A DNA stretch of 9,255 nucleotides from an uncultured Comamonadaceae bacterium. GTDB lineage: Bacteria > Pseudomonadota > Gammaproteobacteria > Burkholderiales > Burkholderiaceae_C. This document shows positions 1 through 6,234 of the stretch, piece after piece. The position numbers were made by a program, and so were the translations under genes. Positions within the stretch are counted from its first letter, which is position 1. The number at the start of each line of letters is the position of its first letter. The stretch spans positions 1-9,255 of the forward strand of contig CALMOI010000420.1 in the NCBI GenBank assembly GCA_937871735.1, in the 5' to 3' direction. Under the pieces are notes generated by a model. The model was not told where the DNA came from, made no database searches, and was given only the letters and a program-made list of their open reading frames with translations.

Positions 1-279
1 GTGGACAACTCGGGCCGCACGCTGCACGGTGCGCTCTTGGATGCTGAGCTGCTGGCCGATGTTTACATCAACCTCACGCGTGGTCAAGACGCACTGCTGA
101 TCGATGTCGGTAACAGCACCGAGGAGGGCGCACAGACGGATTTGCCGCAGATTGATCTGCGCGGCCTAGATTTGCCAGTGCTGCAAGCCAACGAACAGGA
201 GCTGGCGGAACACGTCAGCTTGCTCGTGCAGTTGGACAAATCCAGCGGTGGAAAAACGGTCTGGCGTTCACTTGAGTAG
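1..279 (+). CDS. dnaQ: DNA polymerase III epsilon subunit, C-terminal part (5' truncated by window edge)
   Basis: This is the last 92 codons of the 3'-5' proofreading exonuclease of the replicative polymerase; the reading frame is open at position 1, so the first GTG is an internal Val rather than a start. The exonuclease III motif is visible as HGALLDA (window residues 9-15); its His and Asp correspond to the catalytic H162 and D167 of E. coli epsilon. Just after it, GQDALLI (28-34) sits where E. coli epsilon carries its beta-clamp-binding peptide QTSMAF. A linker leads to a C-terminal tail ending near VWRS, the part that in E. coli binds the alpha subunit (E. coli ends LWRA). The order motif, clamp peptide, tail matches DnaQ rather than other DEDDh exonucleases. 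The gene ends at TAG 277-279, 62 bases before a tRNA. The exonuclease I and II motifs lie outside the window and cannot be checked. Confidence 0.93.
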   Translation: MDNSGRTLHGALLDAELLADVYINLTRGQDALLIDVGNSTEEGAQTDLPQIDLRGLDLPVLQANEQELAEHVSLLVQLDKSSGGKTVWRSLE

Positions 280-305
280 AAAAACGCGAAAAAGTGTTGT
301 ACAAT
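277..305 (+). promoter_or_regulatory. Possible sigma-70 promoter for tRNA-Val
   Basis: A good -10 hexamer TACAAT (300-305) stands 36 bases before the tRNA 5' end, in the short gap after the dnaQ stop. At 17-bp spacing the -35 position is TAGAAA (277-282), a poor match that overlaps the dnaQ stop codon. The -10 lies within the small palindrome TTGTACAA (298-305). Transcription would start around 312 and give a short 5' leader. The -10 and its position are seen; promoter function is inferred. Confidence 0.4.
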
Positions 306-341
306 TCAATCCTGTTCTGATGCAGCAACGCAAAAGCAACA

Positions 342-416
342 GGGTGATTAGCTCAGCGGTAGAGCACTGCCTTCACACGGCAGGGGTCGCAGGTTCAAAC
401 CCTGCATCACCCACCA
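342..416 (+). tRNA. tRNA-Val, anticodon CAC, with encoded CCA
   Basis: The cloverleaf folds completely. Acceptor arms GGGTGAT (342-348) and ATCACCC (406-412) pair over 7 bp. The D stem is GCTC/GAGC (351-354, 362-365). The anticodon stem CTGCC/GGCAG (367-371, 379-383) encloses loop TTCACAC with anticodon CAC at 374-376. The variable loop is GGGTC, and the T stem GCAGG/CCTGC encloses TTCAAAC (394-400). A discriminator A (413) is followed by genomically encoded CCA (414-416). Anticodon CAC reads GUG valine codons. Enterobacteria such as E. coli lack this species and read GUG with the UAC tRNA; a dedicated CAC tRNA fits a genome rich in GTG codons. It is followed directly by a hairpin terminator. 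Confidence 0.97.
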
Positions 417-421
417 ATTCA

Positions 422-454
422 AAACCCTCGTAAGTCCTTGATTTACGAGGGTTT
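422..454 (+). terminator. Hairpin terminator after tRNA-Val
   Basis: AAACCCTCGTAA (422-433) is perfectly complementary to TTACGAGGGTTT (443-454), a 12-bp stem with a 9-nt loop starting 6 bases after the tRNA CCA. The T-rich 3' arm and following ATTCATTT supply a broken U tract, as expected of an intrinsic terminator. The A-rich 5' arm could also make it work for transcription arriving on the minus strand. It lies only 28 bases before the next start codon, so it also separates the tRNA transcript from the downstream gene. Confidence 0.8.
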
Positions 455-482
455 ATTCATTTCCAGCCTCCAAAGTTCACCG

Positions 483-1088
483 ATGGATATTTTTTTTCTG
501 GCAGTGTTAGCCGCCGTTGCTGGCTATGCGCTAAAGACACAAGATGAGCGTCAACGCATGGCGCTGCTGTCGAGTTACCTGAGCCGCTACCAGATTGAAA
601 AGTTAATGGGCAGCCTGATCGAAGGCTATCTGCGAGCCTTGGGGGAGATCGCTCCTGAGCGACGCGATCAAGTGTGGCAACTGTTGTTGCCCAATGAGGC
701 GCAGTTGTGTGAGCAGGTTAGCGCACTGGTCACGCAACTGGCAGCGGCAGATCCAGCAGCCACTCGTGTGAGTACCTTGGGATTTCCACTGCCGCAGGCC
801 ACGCGCTGGTTTCCAACGGCCAGTTTTGATTTCCGCGAAGCCATGCGCTTGCACGCCATCGGTATCACTGAAGTGGCGCAAAACAAGGCTGGCTTATCGC
901 CCCGTGATCAGGCTTACACCATGACTGCCGAGCTGCTGCTGATGCAACACACTTGTCACTGGTTCTGCAAGTCCAAGCCGGTCGCGTCGATGCGCTTGCT
1001 GGCGCGGCATAAAACGACGTACGAGCAGGTGTTGGCGGGCGTATCGGCCCGCACACGAAATGCCTATTCAAGATTGATCGAGGGCTGA
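483..1088 (+). CDS. Conserved-looking membrane-anchored protein of unknown function
   Basis: A 201-residue protein I do not recognise by function; it resembles uncharacterised proteins I recall from Comamonadaceae. I chose ATG 483 rather than the upstream TTG at 438, because the upstream codons lie in the tRNA terminator and the ATG is followed at once by a hydrophobic helix. Residues 3-17 (IFFLAVLAAVAGYAL) form one likely N-terminal membrane anchor, followed by a charged stretch (KTQDERQR). The rest, about 180 residues, looks soluble and mostly helical. A cluster H156-x-C158-H159-x-x-C162 within MQHTCHWFCKSK could bind a metal or form a disulfide. No clear Shine-Dalgarno or promoter is visible between the terminator and the start, so expression may depend on readthrough or a weak signal. 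The last 21 bases overlap the 3' end of the convergent recombinase-like gene. Confidence 0.75.
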   Translation: MDIFFLAVLAAVAGYALKTQDERQRMALLSSYLSRYQIEKLMGSLIEGYLRALGEIAPERRDQVWQLLLPNEAQLCEQVSALVTQLAAADPAATRVSTLGFPLPQATRWFPTASFDFREAMRLHAIGITEVAQNKAGLSPRDQAYTMTAELLLMQHTCHWFCKSKPVASMRLLARHKTTYEQVLAGVSARTRNAYSRLIEG

Positions 1089-2069
1089 TCGAACCACATG
1101 TTTGCGCAGCCGTTGCAGGGCTTGCGGATCTTTCAAGCCCGCATCGCGCAGCACTTGAGTGTCAGGGCGACCTTCATCGAGCCAGCGCACGATGCAGGTG
1201 TTGCGCAGCGAGGTCGGCCCGGCATGAGCCAGTTGCGGGTAGCGACTGCCCAGCACTTGCCGCACGTAGCTGGCTGTCATGACATAAATTGACTTGCTGG
1301 CCAAAGTTGCATTTTTGTAAGCACTGGCCAAGGTGCCACCACGCTGGCGCACAAACACCAGCGGGTTGTCTTGTGGCATGTGCGCGCGCAAGCTCAAGTA
1401 GTCTTGCAACGCTTGAGCGGCGAGGGCGGGCACGGGCAGGCTGCGGTGTTGATCAGGCCGGTTGCCATGAATATTGAGTTCCAATGTGGTGACGGCATCG
1501 TCCGCTTGGGCGAATAGCACATCATCAAGCCGCAGTGTTTTGAGCTCGCTCACGCTCAGGCCGCATTGCATCATTAACAGCAGCAGGGCGCGGTCACGTA
1601 CCTCGGCCCAATGTGACATGGCCAGCGATGGCGCTGGCAGTTCAGCCAATAGCAGCGCCCAATCCAAAGTGTTAAAGACCAGCGAATCTTGTGCCTCGCT
1701 GTGCGCGACCTTGGACTCCAGCACGAATGGCGACGTGTTCAACCATGCCATTGACACAGCCACGCTGTAGATGGATTGCAGAATTTTCCAATAGCGCGCT
1801 TGCGTGACTGGGCTCACTTGTCGTGATTCATGCGCCAGACCCTTACGCCGTGGCGCAACTTGAAGCAAAAAATCTCGTGCTTGATGGGCTTCGGCCAGGT
1901 GCCAAGGCGTGCCAGAGTTGGCTAAGTGCCGCAGCCAAATATCCCAGATCGTGCGGTGCTTTTGTATAGATATTTCTGACAAACGCCCCCGAGGCATGGT
2001 TGCGCGCACCAATGCCCATTGATTGAAAGCCGCGTCTGCGGAGGGCGTGATGGATGGGAGTGAGGTCAT
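1068..2069 (-). CDS. Tyrosine-recombinase-fold protein with degenerate active site (probable pseudo-recombinase)
   Basis: A 333-residue protein, close to XerC/XerD length (about 300). It has an N-terminal SAM-like core-binding region (roughly 12-118) and a C-terminal catalytic-fold region (roughly 130-330). Family landmarks are clear: CGLSVSELKTLRLDDV (169-184) matches the usual TGLRISELL..L...D box I, HRSLPVP (208-214) the strand after the beta-hairpin, SLRNT (287-291) box II, and AGLKDPQALQRL (310-321) the LGH..i.TTq.Y segment. The catalytic positions are nearly all changed: Arg I is S172, hairpin Lys is probably N203, His of HxxR is T286, second His/Trp is L312 and the Tyr nucleophile is L321. 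L312 and L321 keep the 9-residue XerD spacing, and no Tyr follows Y277. Only R289 remains. The frame is uninterrupted, so this looks like a maintained DNA-binding protein rather than an active integrase. It starts 18 nt after the NlpC/P60 gene, probably co-transcribed, and ends inside the convergent unknown gene. ATG 2067-2069 has no strong Shine-Dalgarno. Confidence 0.85.
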   Translation of the reverse strand: MTSLPSITPSADAAFNQWALVRATMPRGRLSEISIQKHRTIWDIWLRHLANSGTPWHLAEAHQARDFLLQVAPRRKGLAHESRQVSPVTQARYWKILQSIYSVAVSMAWLNTSPFVLESKVAHSEAQDSLVFNTLDWALLLAELPAPSLAMSHWAEVRDRALLLLMMQCGLSVSELKTLRLDDVLFAQADDAVTTLELNIHGNRPDQHRSLPVPALAAQALQDYLSLRAHMPQDNPLVFVRQRGGTLASAYKNATLASKSIYVMTASYVRQVLGSRYPQLAHAGPTSLRNTCIVRWLDEGRPDTQVLRDAGLKDPQALQRLRKHVVRSALDQS

Positions 2070-2072
2070 AAA

Positions 2073-2092
2073 AGTAATCTACACAAATTACT
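2073..2092. repeat. Short inverted repeat AGTAAT-N8-ATTACT between the two minus-strand genes
   Basis: AGTAAT (2073-2078) and ATTACT (2087-2092) are perfect 6-bp inverted half-sites around an 8-bp A/T-rich spacer. The repeat overlaps the NlpC/P60 stop codon and ends 3 bases before the recombinase-like start codon (minus-strand sense). The arrangement would suit an operator, or an mRNA hairpin covering the translation start. Six-base arms can arise by chance in A/T-rich sequence, so function is a guess. Confidence 0.3.
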
Positions 2093-2669
2093 CTAACATA
2101 CTTAAAAGGGCAGAAAGTGATACACGACGCAAGCCATCAAGACGAATTTTCCAATAAGAGTCCTTCATATCTTCCATACGCACGCGAGAGCCCGTTGTAG
2201 GGGAGTGAATGAATTTGTTGTCGCCCACATAAATGCCGACATGGCTGTGCGCGCGTTTCATGGTGTTGAAGAACACCAAATCACCCGGCTGAAGATCAGA
2301 AGTGCTGATTTCTTCAGTCGCCAGTGCTTGCTTTTCTGCTTGGCGCGGCAACACCAAGCCGATCGCTTCTTGGTACATCGTTTGCACAAAGCCACTGCAA
2401 TCAAAACCTGTGTCAGCTGAAGTACCGCCCCATTGGTAAGGTCGATCCAAGAAGCCCATGGCGTGAACCAGCAATTCCGAAGCCCGACCATTGGCTGGCT
2501 CAATGCGCGATCGGGGGCGCGACACCACGCTACTTTGGCTCGTCAAACCTCGATCTTGTAAAAGTTTCACAAGGCTATCGTCCAAAGAACTCGACTCAGC
2601 TGCATGAGTGGAGCCGATCAACAAACCAGCAGTGCATATCAAGCGATACAACAGTCGAGCAATGGGCAT
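2088..2669 (-). CDS. Secreted NlpC/P60 family (C40) peptidoglycan hydrolase
   Basis: A 193-residue cysteine peptidase of the NlpC/P60 family, whose members cut peptide stems of peptidoglycan; Spr/MepS of E. coli is the best-known gammaproteobacterial relative. Residues 1-24 form a Sec signal peptide (basic MPIARLLYR, a hydrophobic core, then STHA before AES). Cys12 is not in a lipobox, so the protein should be free in the periplasm rather than a lipoprotein. A linker (25-63) precedes the catalytic domain (64-180). Catalytic Cys91 is in DTGFDCSGFV, His143 in HSHVGIYVG, and a third polar residue, His155, in KFIHSP; the family motif LQPGDLVFF is at 126-134. All key residues are present, so it is probably active. 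It heads a minus-strand pair with the recombinase-like gene and is divergent from tex. Its base composition is visibly more A/T-rich than tex. Confidence 0.93.
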   Translation of the reverse strand: MPIARLLYRLICTAGLLIGSTHAAESSSLDDSLVKLLQDRGLTSQSSVVSRPRSRIEPANGRASELLVHAMGFLDRPYQWGGTSADTGFDCSGFVQTMYQEAIGLVLPRQAEKQALATEEISTSDLQPGDLVFFNTMKRAHSHVGIYVGDNKFIHSPTTGSRVRMEDMKDSYWKIRLDGLRRVSLSALLSMLE

Positions 2670-2838
2670 AAATTAGAACTAAGGTATTACATCGATACGC
2701 GATCGTAGCAGCGTGTTTTGACATATGCATTGGAGAACCAAGGCGGCTATGGTGCATTCTGCACACTTGGCTATGGCAAACTGACAAGCCTTGCTTTTCG
2801 TTACTTTCTTGGGCTCTTTGCAGCTCGAAGTCGCCTCC
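2670..2838. promoter_or_regulatory. Divergent intergenic region between the NlpC/P60 gene and tex
   Basis: These 169 bases must hold the start signals for both directions. Towards tex there is a perfect -35 hexamer TTGACA (2718-2723), but no good -10 follows at 16-18 bp, so I do not call a complete promoter. Several short palindromes cluster here (ATCGAT 2691-2696, CGATCG 2700-2705, CATATG 2722-2727, ATGCAT 2725-2730). GAAG at 2827-2830 is a modest ribosome-binding site 8 nt before the tex ATG. Towards the NlpC/P60 gene the leader is A/T-rich with no obvious Shine-Dalgarno. Confidence 0.35.
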
Positions 2839-5196
2839 ATGCTGAACCTGATTGCTCAAATTGCCGCCGAAATCCGTGTCCGTCCACAGCAGGTGCAAGC
2901 CGCTGTAGAGCTGTTGGACGGCGGAGCCACCGTACCTTTTATCGCTCGCTATCGCAAAGAAGTGACGGGCGGGCTGGACGACATCCAACTGCGCGAACTT
3001 GAACACCGCTTAGGCTATTTGCGCGAGTTGGAAGACCGCCGCGCCACCATCCTTGCCACCATTGAAGAGCAGGGCAAGCTCACGCCCGCACTGCGCGCCG
3101 CCATTGAAGCCGCGCCCACCAAGCAAGAACTGGAAGACCTGTACTTGCCCTACAAAACCAAGCGTCGCACCAAAGGCCAAATTGCCCGCGAAGCTGGCAT
3201 CGAACCTCTGGCCGATTTGCTCTTTGCCAGCCCCACGCGCAACCCGCAAGAAGAAGCGTTGGCCTACATTCGCCCCGCAGGCAGCACTGATGGCGGAGAT
3301 TTTTCAACCGTGGCCGCCGTGCTCGATGGCGTGCGCGACATCTTGAGCGAGCGCTGGGCCGAAGATGCCGTTTTGGTACAAAGTCTGCGCGAATGGCTCT
3401 GGGCCGAAGGCTTGTTGCGCGCCCAACGCAGTACAGGCAAAGACGAAAACAACCCAGAAGTTGCCAAATTCCGCGATTATTTTGATTACGACGAGCCGAT
3501 GGCCCGCGTGCCTTCACACCGGGCGCTGGCCGTGTTCCGGGGGCGTGCACTTGAAATTTTGGATGCCAAACTGGTGCAGCCACTCGAACCTGAACCCGGC
3601 AAACCCAGCTTGGCTGAAGGAAAGATTGCGCTGCATCTGCGCTGGAGCCACCAGGGCAGGGCGGCAGATGACCTGATCCGCAAATGCGTGACTTGGGCAT
3701 GGCGCGTCAAACTCAGCCTCTCGACGGAGCGCGACTTGTTTGCCCGCCTGCGCGAATCTGCCGAAGCCGTCGCGATCAAGGTTTTTGCCGACAATTTGCG
3801 TGATTTGCTGCTGGCTGCACCCGCTGGGCCGCGTGTGGTGATGGGCTTGGATCCAGGCATTCGCACCGGCGTGAAAGTCGCGGTGGTCGATACCACCGGC
3901 AAACTGGTCACCACCAGCACCGTCTACCCGCACGAGCCGCGCCGCGACTGGGACGGCGCGCTGCACACCTTGCACCAGCTGTGCGTGAAACACGGCGTGC
4001 AACTGATCGCCATTGGCAACGGCACCGCCAGCCGTGAAACCGACAAGCTGGCCGCCGACCTGATCAAGCAACTGAGCGCATCACACCCCGAGATGGCGCT
4101 GCAAAAAGTCGTGGTCAGCGAAGCGGGCGCGTCGGTGTACAGCGCCAGCGAATTTGCCAGCCAAGAAATGCCTGATGTGGACGTGAGCTTGCGCGGTGCA
4201 GCCAGCATTGCCCGCCGCCTGCAAGACCCGTTGGCCGAGCTGGTGAAAATTGATGCCAAATCCATCGGCGTAGGCCAATATCAGCATGACGTGAGCCAAA
4301 GCGACTTGGCGCGTAGCTTAGAAGCCGTGGTCGAAGACTGTGTGAACGCCGTCGGCGTGGATCTGAATACCGCCAGCGTGCCGCTGTTGGCGCGGGTTTC
4401 GGGCTTGTCTGGCAGCGTGGCAAAGTCGGTGGTGCGCTGGCGTGAAGCGCACGGCGCGTTCAAAAACCGCAAGCAGTTGCTGGAAGTCACGGGCTTGGGG
4501 CCCAAGACGTTTGAGCAAAGCGCCGGATTTTTGCGTATCCGTGGCGGCGACAACCCGCTGGACATGACCGGCGTTCACCCAGAAACCTACCCGGTCGTGG
4601 AAAAAATCATCCTCCACACCGCGCGCCCGGTGGCCGAATTGATGGGTCGCACCGAGCTGCTGAAAACCTTGCGCCCCGCGCAGTTCATCAGCGACAAGTT
4701 CGGCGCCATCACCGTGCAAGACATCTTGACCGAGTTGGAAAAGCCGGGCCGTGACCCGCGCCCCGACTTCAAAGTCGCCCGTTTCAATGACGGCGTAGAA
4801 GATATCCGCGACCTGCAACCCGGCATGATTTTGGAAGGCACCGTCAGCAACGTGGCGGCCTTTGGCGCGTTTGTGGACTTGGGCGTCCACCAAGACGGAC
4901 TGGTTCACGTCAGCCAGCTCAGCCACAAGTTCACCACCGATGCGCGCGAGGTGGTCAAGACCGGCGATATCGTGAAAGTCAAAGTGATGGAAGTGGATGT
5001 AGAGCGCAAACGCATCAGCCTGAGCATGAAGCTGGGCGATGCGCCGCCGCGTACCGCCGCTGGCGCGCCGCGTGGGGACAACCGTTTTGAAGGGGCAGGG
5101 CGCGGCCAGCGCGCAGCACCGCAACGCGGTAGCGGTAACACGCCAGCCCCGGCCAACACCGCGATGGCATCGGCCTTTGCCAAGCTCAAACGCTGA
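2839..5196 (+). CDS. tex: Tex family S1 RNA-binding protein (transcription accessory protein)
   Basis: A 785-residue protein with the complete Tex domain order, close to the usual length (about 770-790). Tex binds nucleic acids and is linked to transcription and stress or toxin expression; its bacterial molecular role is not settled. The N-terminal helical domain includes GATVPFIARYRKEVTGGLDD. A YqgF/RNase-H-like domain begins at RVVMGLDPGIRTG (M at 335). Tandem helix-hairpin-helix motifs (about 507-567) include NTAS, SGLSG and TGLGPKT. The S1 RNA-binding domain (662-731) includes GMILEGTVSNVAAFGAFVDLG and GLVHVSQLS. An Arg/Gly/Ala/Pro-rich tail ends in AFAKLKR. I chose ATG 2839 over upstream TTG 2791, because it gives the family N-terminus MLNLIAQIAAEI and has GAAG 8 nt upstream. 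It is first in a run of four same-strand genes; the next begins 19 nt after its stop. Confidence 0.96.
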   Translation: MLNLIAQIAAEIRVRPQQVQAAVELLDGGATVPFIARYRKEVTGGLDDIQLRELEHRLGYLRELEDRRATILATIEEQGKLTPALRAAIEAAPTKQELEDLYLPYKTKRRTKGQIAREAGIEPLADLLFASPTRNPQEEALAYIRPAGSTDGGDFSTVAAVLDGVRDILSERWAEDAVLVQSLREWLWAEGLLRAQRSTGKDENNPEVAKFRDYFDYDEPMARVPSHRALAVFRGRALEILDAKLVQPLEPEPGKPSLAEGKIALHLRWSHQGRAADDLIRKCVTWAWRVKLSLSTERDLFARLRESAEAVAIKVFADNLRDLLLAAPAGPRVVMGLDPGIRTGVKVAVVDTTGKLVTTSTVYPHEPRRDWDGALHTLHQLCVKHGVQLIAIGNGTASRETDKLAADLIKQLSASHPEMALQKVVVSEAGASVYSASEFASQEMPDVDVSLRGAASIARRLQDPLAELVKIDAKSIGVGQYQHDVSQSDLARSLEAVVEDCVNAVGVDLNTASVPLLARVSGLSGSVAKSVVRWREAHGAFKNRKQLLEVTGLGPKTFEQSAGFLRIRGGDNPLDMTGVHPETYPVVEKIILHTARPVAELMGRTELLKTLRPAQFISDKFGAITVQDILTELEKPGRDPRPDFKVARFNDGVEDIRDLQPGMILEGTVSNVAAFGAFVDLGVHQDGLVHVSQLSHKFTTDAREVVKTGDIVKVKVMEVDVERKRISLSMKLGDAPPRTAAGAPRGDNRFEGAGRGQRAAPQRGSGNTPAPANTAMASAFAKLKR

Positions 5197-5215
5197 ATCG
5201 GCGCTGAAGTTTGTC

Positions 5216-6217
5216 ATGAGCCACCATCGCAACCCCCGCGCTTTACTCACGCCGATGATGCGCGGCGTGCTGGATCGCATCGCTCGTGCGGGTCGGCCAC
5301 CGCTGCACTCGCTCACACCGGCGCAAGCGCGCGCCGCATGGGAAGCCAGCGCAGGCGTGCTGGAGCTGTCGCCCCACAAACTGCCGCGCATCGACAACTT
5401 GCAAGTTCCGGTGCGCGACGGCAGCACCATTCCAGCGCGGCTGTACGCGCCGGTTGCGGCTGATGCAACTGACGCAGAACAGGGCACTTTGCCGGTGCTG
5501 CTCTACCTGCACGGCGGCGGCTTCACCATTGGCAGCATCGCCACGCATGATGTGCTGTGCCGCCAATTGAGCCATCTAGGCCATTGCGCGGTGGTGTCGC
5601 TGGATTACCGGCTCGCGCCCGAGCACCCGTTTCCGACCGCTGTTGACGATGCCTGGGACGCGCTGCAATGGCTGCATCAGCAGGCCGAGACGCTGGGTTT
5701 GGATGCCAACCGCATCGCCATTGGCGGCGACAGTGCAGGCGGCACTTTGTCCGCCGTGGTCGCGCTGATGGCGCGTGATGCCGGTTTGCCGCTGGCCCTG
5801 CAATTGCTGTTTTACCCCGGCACCAGCGGCCATCAAAACACGCACTCACACCACACCTTTGCCGAAGGTTTTTTGCTGGAAAAGTCAGATATCGACTATT
5901 TTTTTGGCCTGTACCTGCGCGGCCCACAAGACCGTAACGACTGGCGATTTGCCCCGCTGGATGGACGCAACGAACAGGGCAACGAGATTGATCTGGAGGG
6001 TGTCGCTCCGGTGTGGATCGGTTTGGCCGAATGTGACCCGCTGGTCGATGAAGGCCTGGCGTACGCAGACAAGCTGCGTGCTGCTGGCGTGGCGGTTGAT
6101 TTGGAGATCTACCACGGTGTGGTGCATGGCTTTATCAACCTAGGACGGGCTATTCCCGAAGCCCTCACGGCCCACAACGACGCCGCCCGCGCACTGCGGC
6201 ACGCCTTCGGCGTTTAA
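5216..6217 (+). CDS. Alpha/beta hydrolase, hormone-sensitive-lipase (family IV esterase) type
   Basis: A 333-residue carboxylic-ester hydrolase of the HSL/GDXG group, about the usual length (300-330). The oxyanion-hole motif HGGGF is at 99-103, followed by DYRLAPEHPFP (130-140), highly typical of the group. The nucleophile elbow is GGDSAGG, with Ser173. Asp274 in ECDPLVDEG and His304 in VVHGFI complete the triad. There is no signal peptide, so it should be cytoplasmic. Natural substrates cannot be read from sequence; relatives act on short acyl esters. ATG 5216 was preferred to far-upstream in-frame codons because those lie inside tex and encode sequence unlike the family; GAAG at 5206-5209 lies just before it. 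It sits between tex and a GNAT gene with gaps of 19 and 17 nt, suggesting co-transcription. Confidence 0.93.
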   Translation: MSHHRNPRALLTPMMRGVLDRIARAGRPPLHSLTPAQARAAWEASAGVLELSPHKLPRIDNLQVPVRDGSTIPARLYAPVAADATDAEQGTLPVLLYLHGGGFTIGSIATHDVLCRQLSHLGHCAVVSLDYRLAPEHPFPTAVDDAWDALQWLHQQAETLGLDANRIAIGGDSAGGTLSAVVALMARDAGLPLALQLLFYPGTSGHQNTHSHHTFAEGFLLEKSDIDYFFGLYLRGPQDRNDWRFAPLDGRNEQGNEIDLEGVAPVWIGLAECDPLVDEGLAYADKLRAAGVAVDLEIYHGVVHGFINLGRAIPEALTAHNDAARALRHAFGV

Positions 6218-6234
6218 CTGTCTCACGAACCATC

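Noticed and set aside
248..433. A 61-codon open frame running across the dnaQ end and the tRNA
   Set aside because: It spans the complete tRNA-Val gene and half its terminator; the translation is just the tRNA read as codons.
603..886. Minus-strand open frames of 72-92 codons opposite the unknown membrane-protein gene
   Set aside because: Two overlapping frames in different registers with no motif, start signal or hydrophobic pattern; best seen as shadows of the plus-strand gene.
342..2069. A genomic island integrated at tRNA-Val with the recombinase-like gene as integrase
   Set aside because: The protein lacks the Tyr nucleophile and most catalytic residues, I see no second copy of the tRNA 3' end in the window, and no other mobile genes lie between. 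The tRNA is intact and followed by its own terminator.
2718..2750. Complete sigma-70 promoter for tex based on TTGACA at 2718-2723
   Set aside because: The -35 is perfect, but the hexamers at 16-18 bp spacing (AAGGCG, AGGCGG, GGCGGC) do not resemble TATAAT. The nearest TAT-containing candidates are more than 20 bp away.
2718..3002. A 94-codon plus-strand frame starting before tex in another frame
   Set aside because: It overlaps the conserved N-terminus of Tex, lacks a family signature, and its start coincides with the intergenic region.
5039..5215. An upstream extension of the alpha/beta hydrolase into tex
   Set aside because: The extra 59 codons lie wholly within tex and its short downstream gap and read as a frame-shifted shadow of the Tex tail. 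ATG 5216 gives the normal family length with GAAG upstream.
4318..5487. A 389-codon open frame on the minus strand across tex and the hydrolase start
   Set aside because: It is antisense to two well-supported genes with intact family motifs, its translation is His/Arg/Ala-rich with no recognisable domain, and long antisense frames are common opposite high-GC coding sequence.
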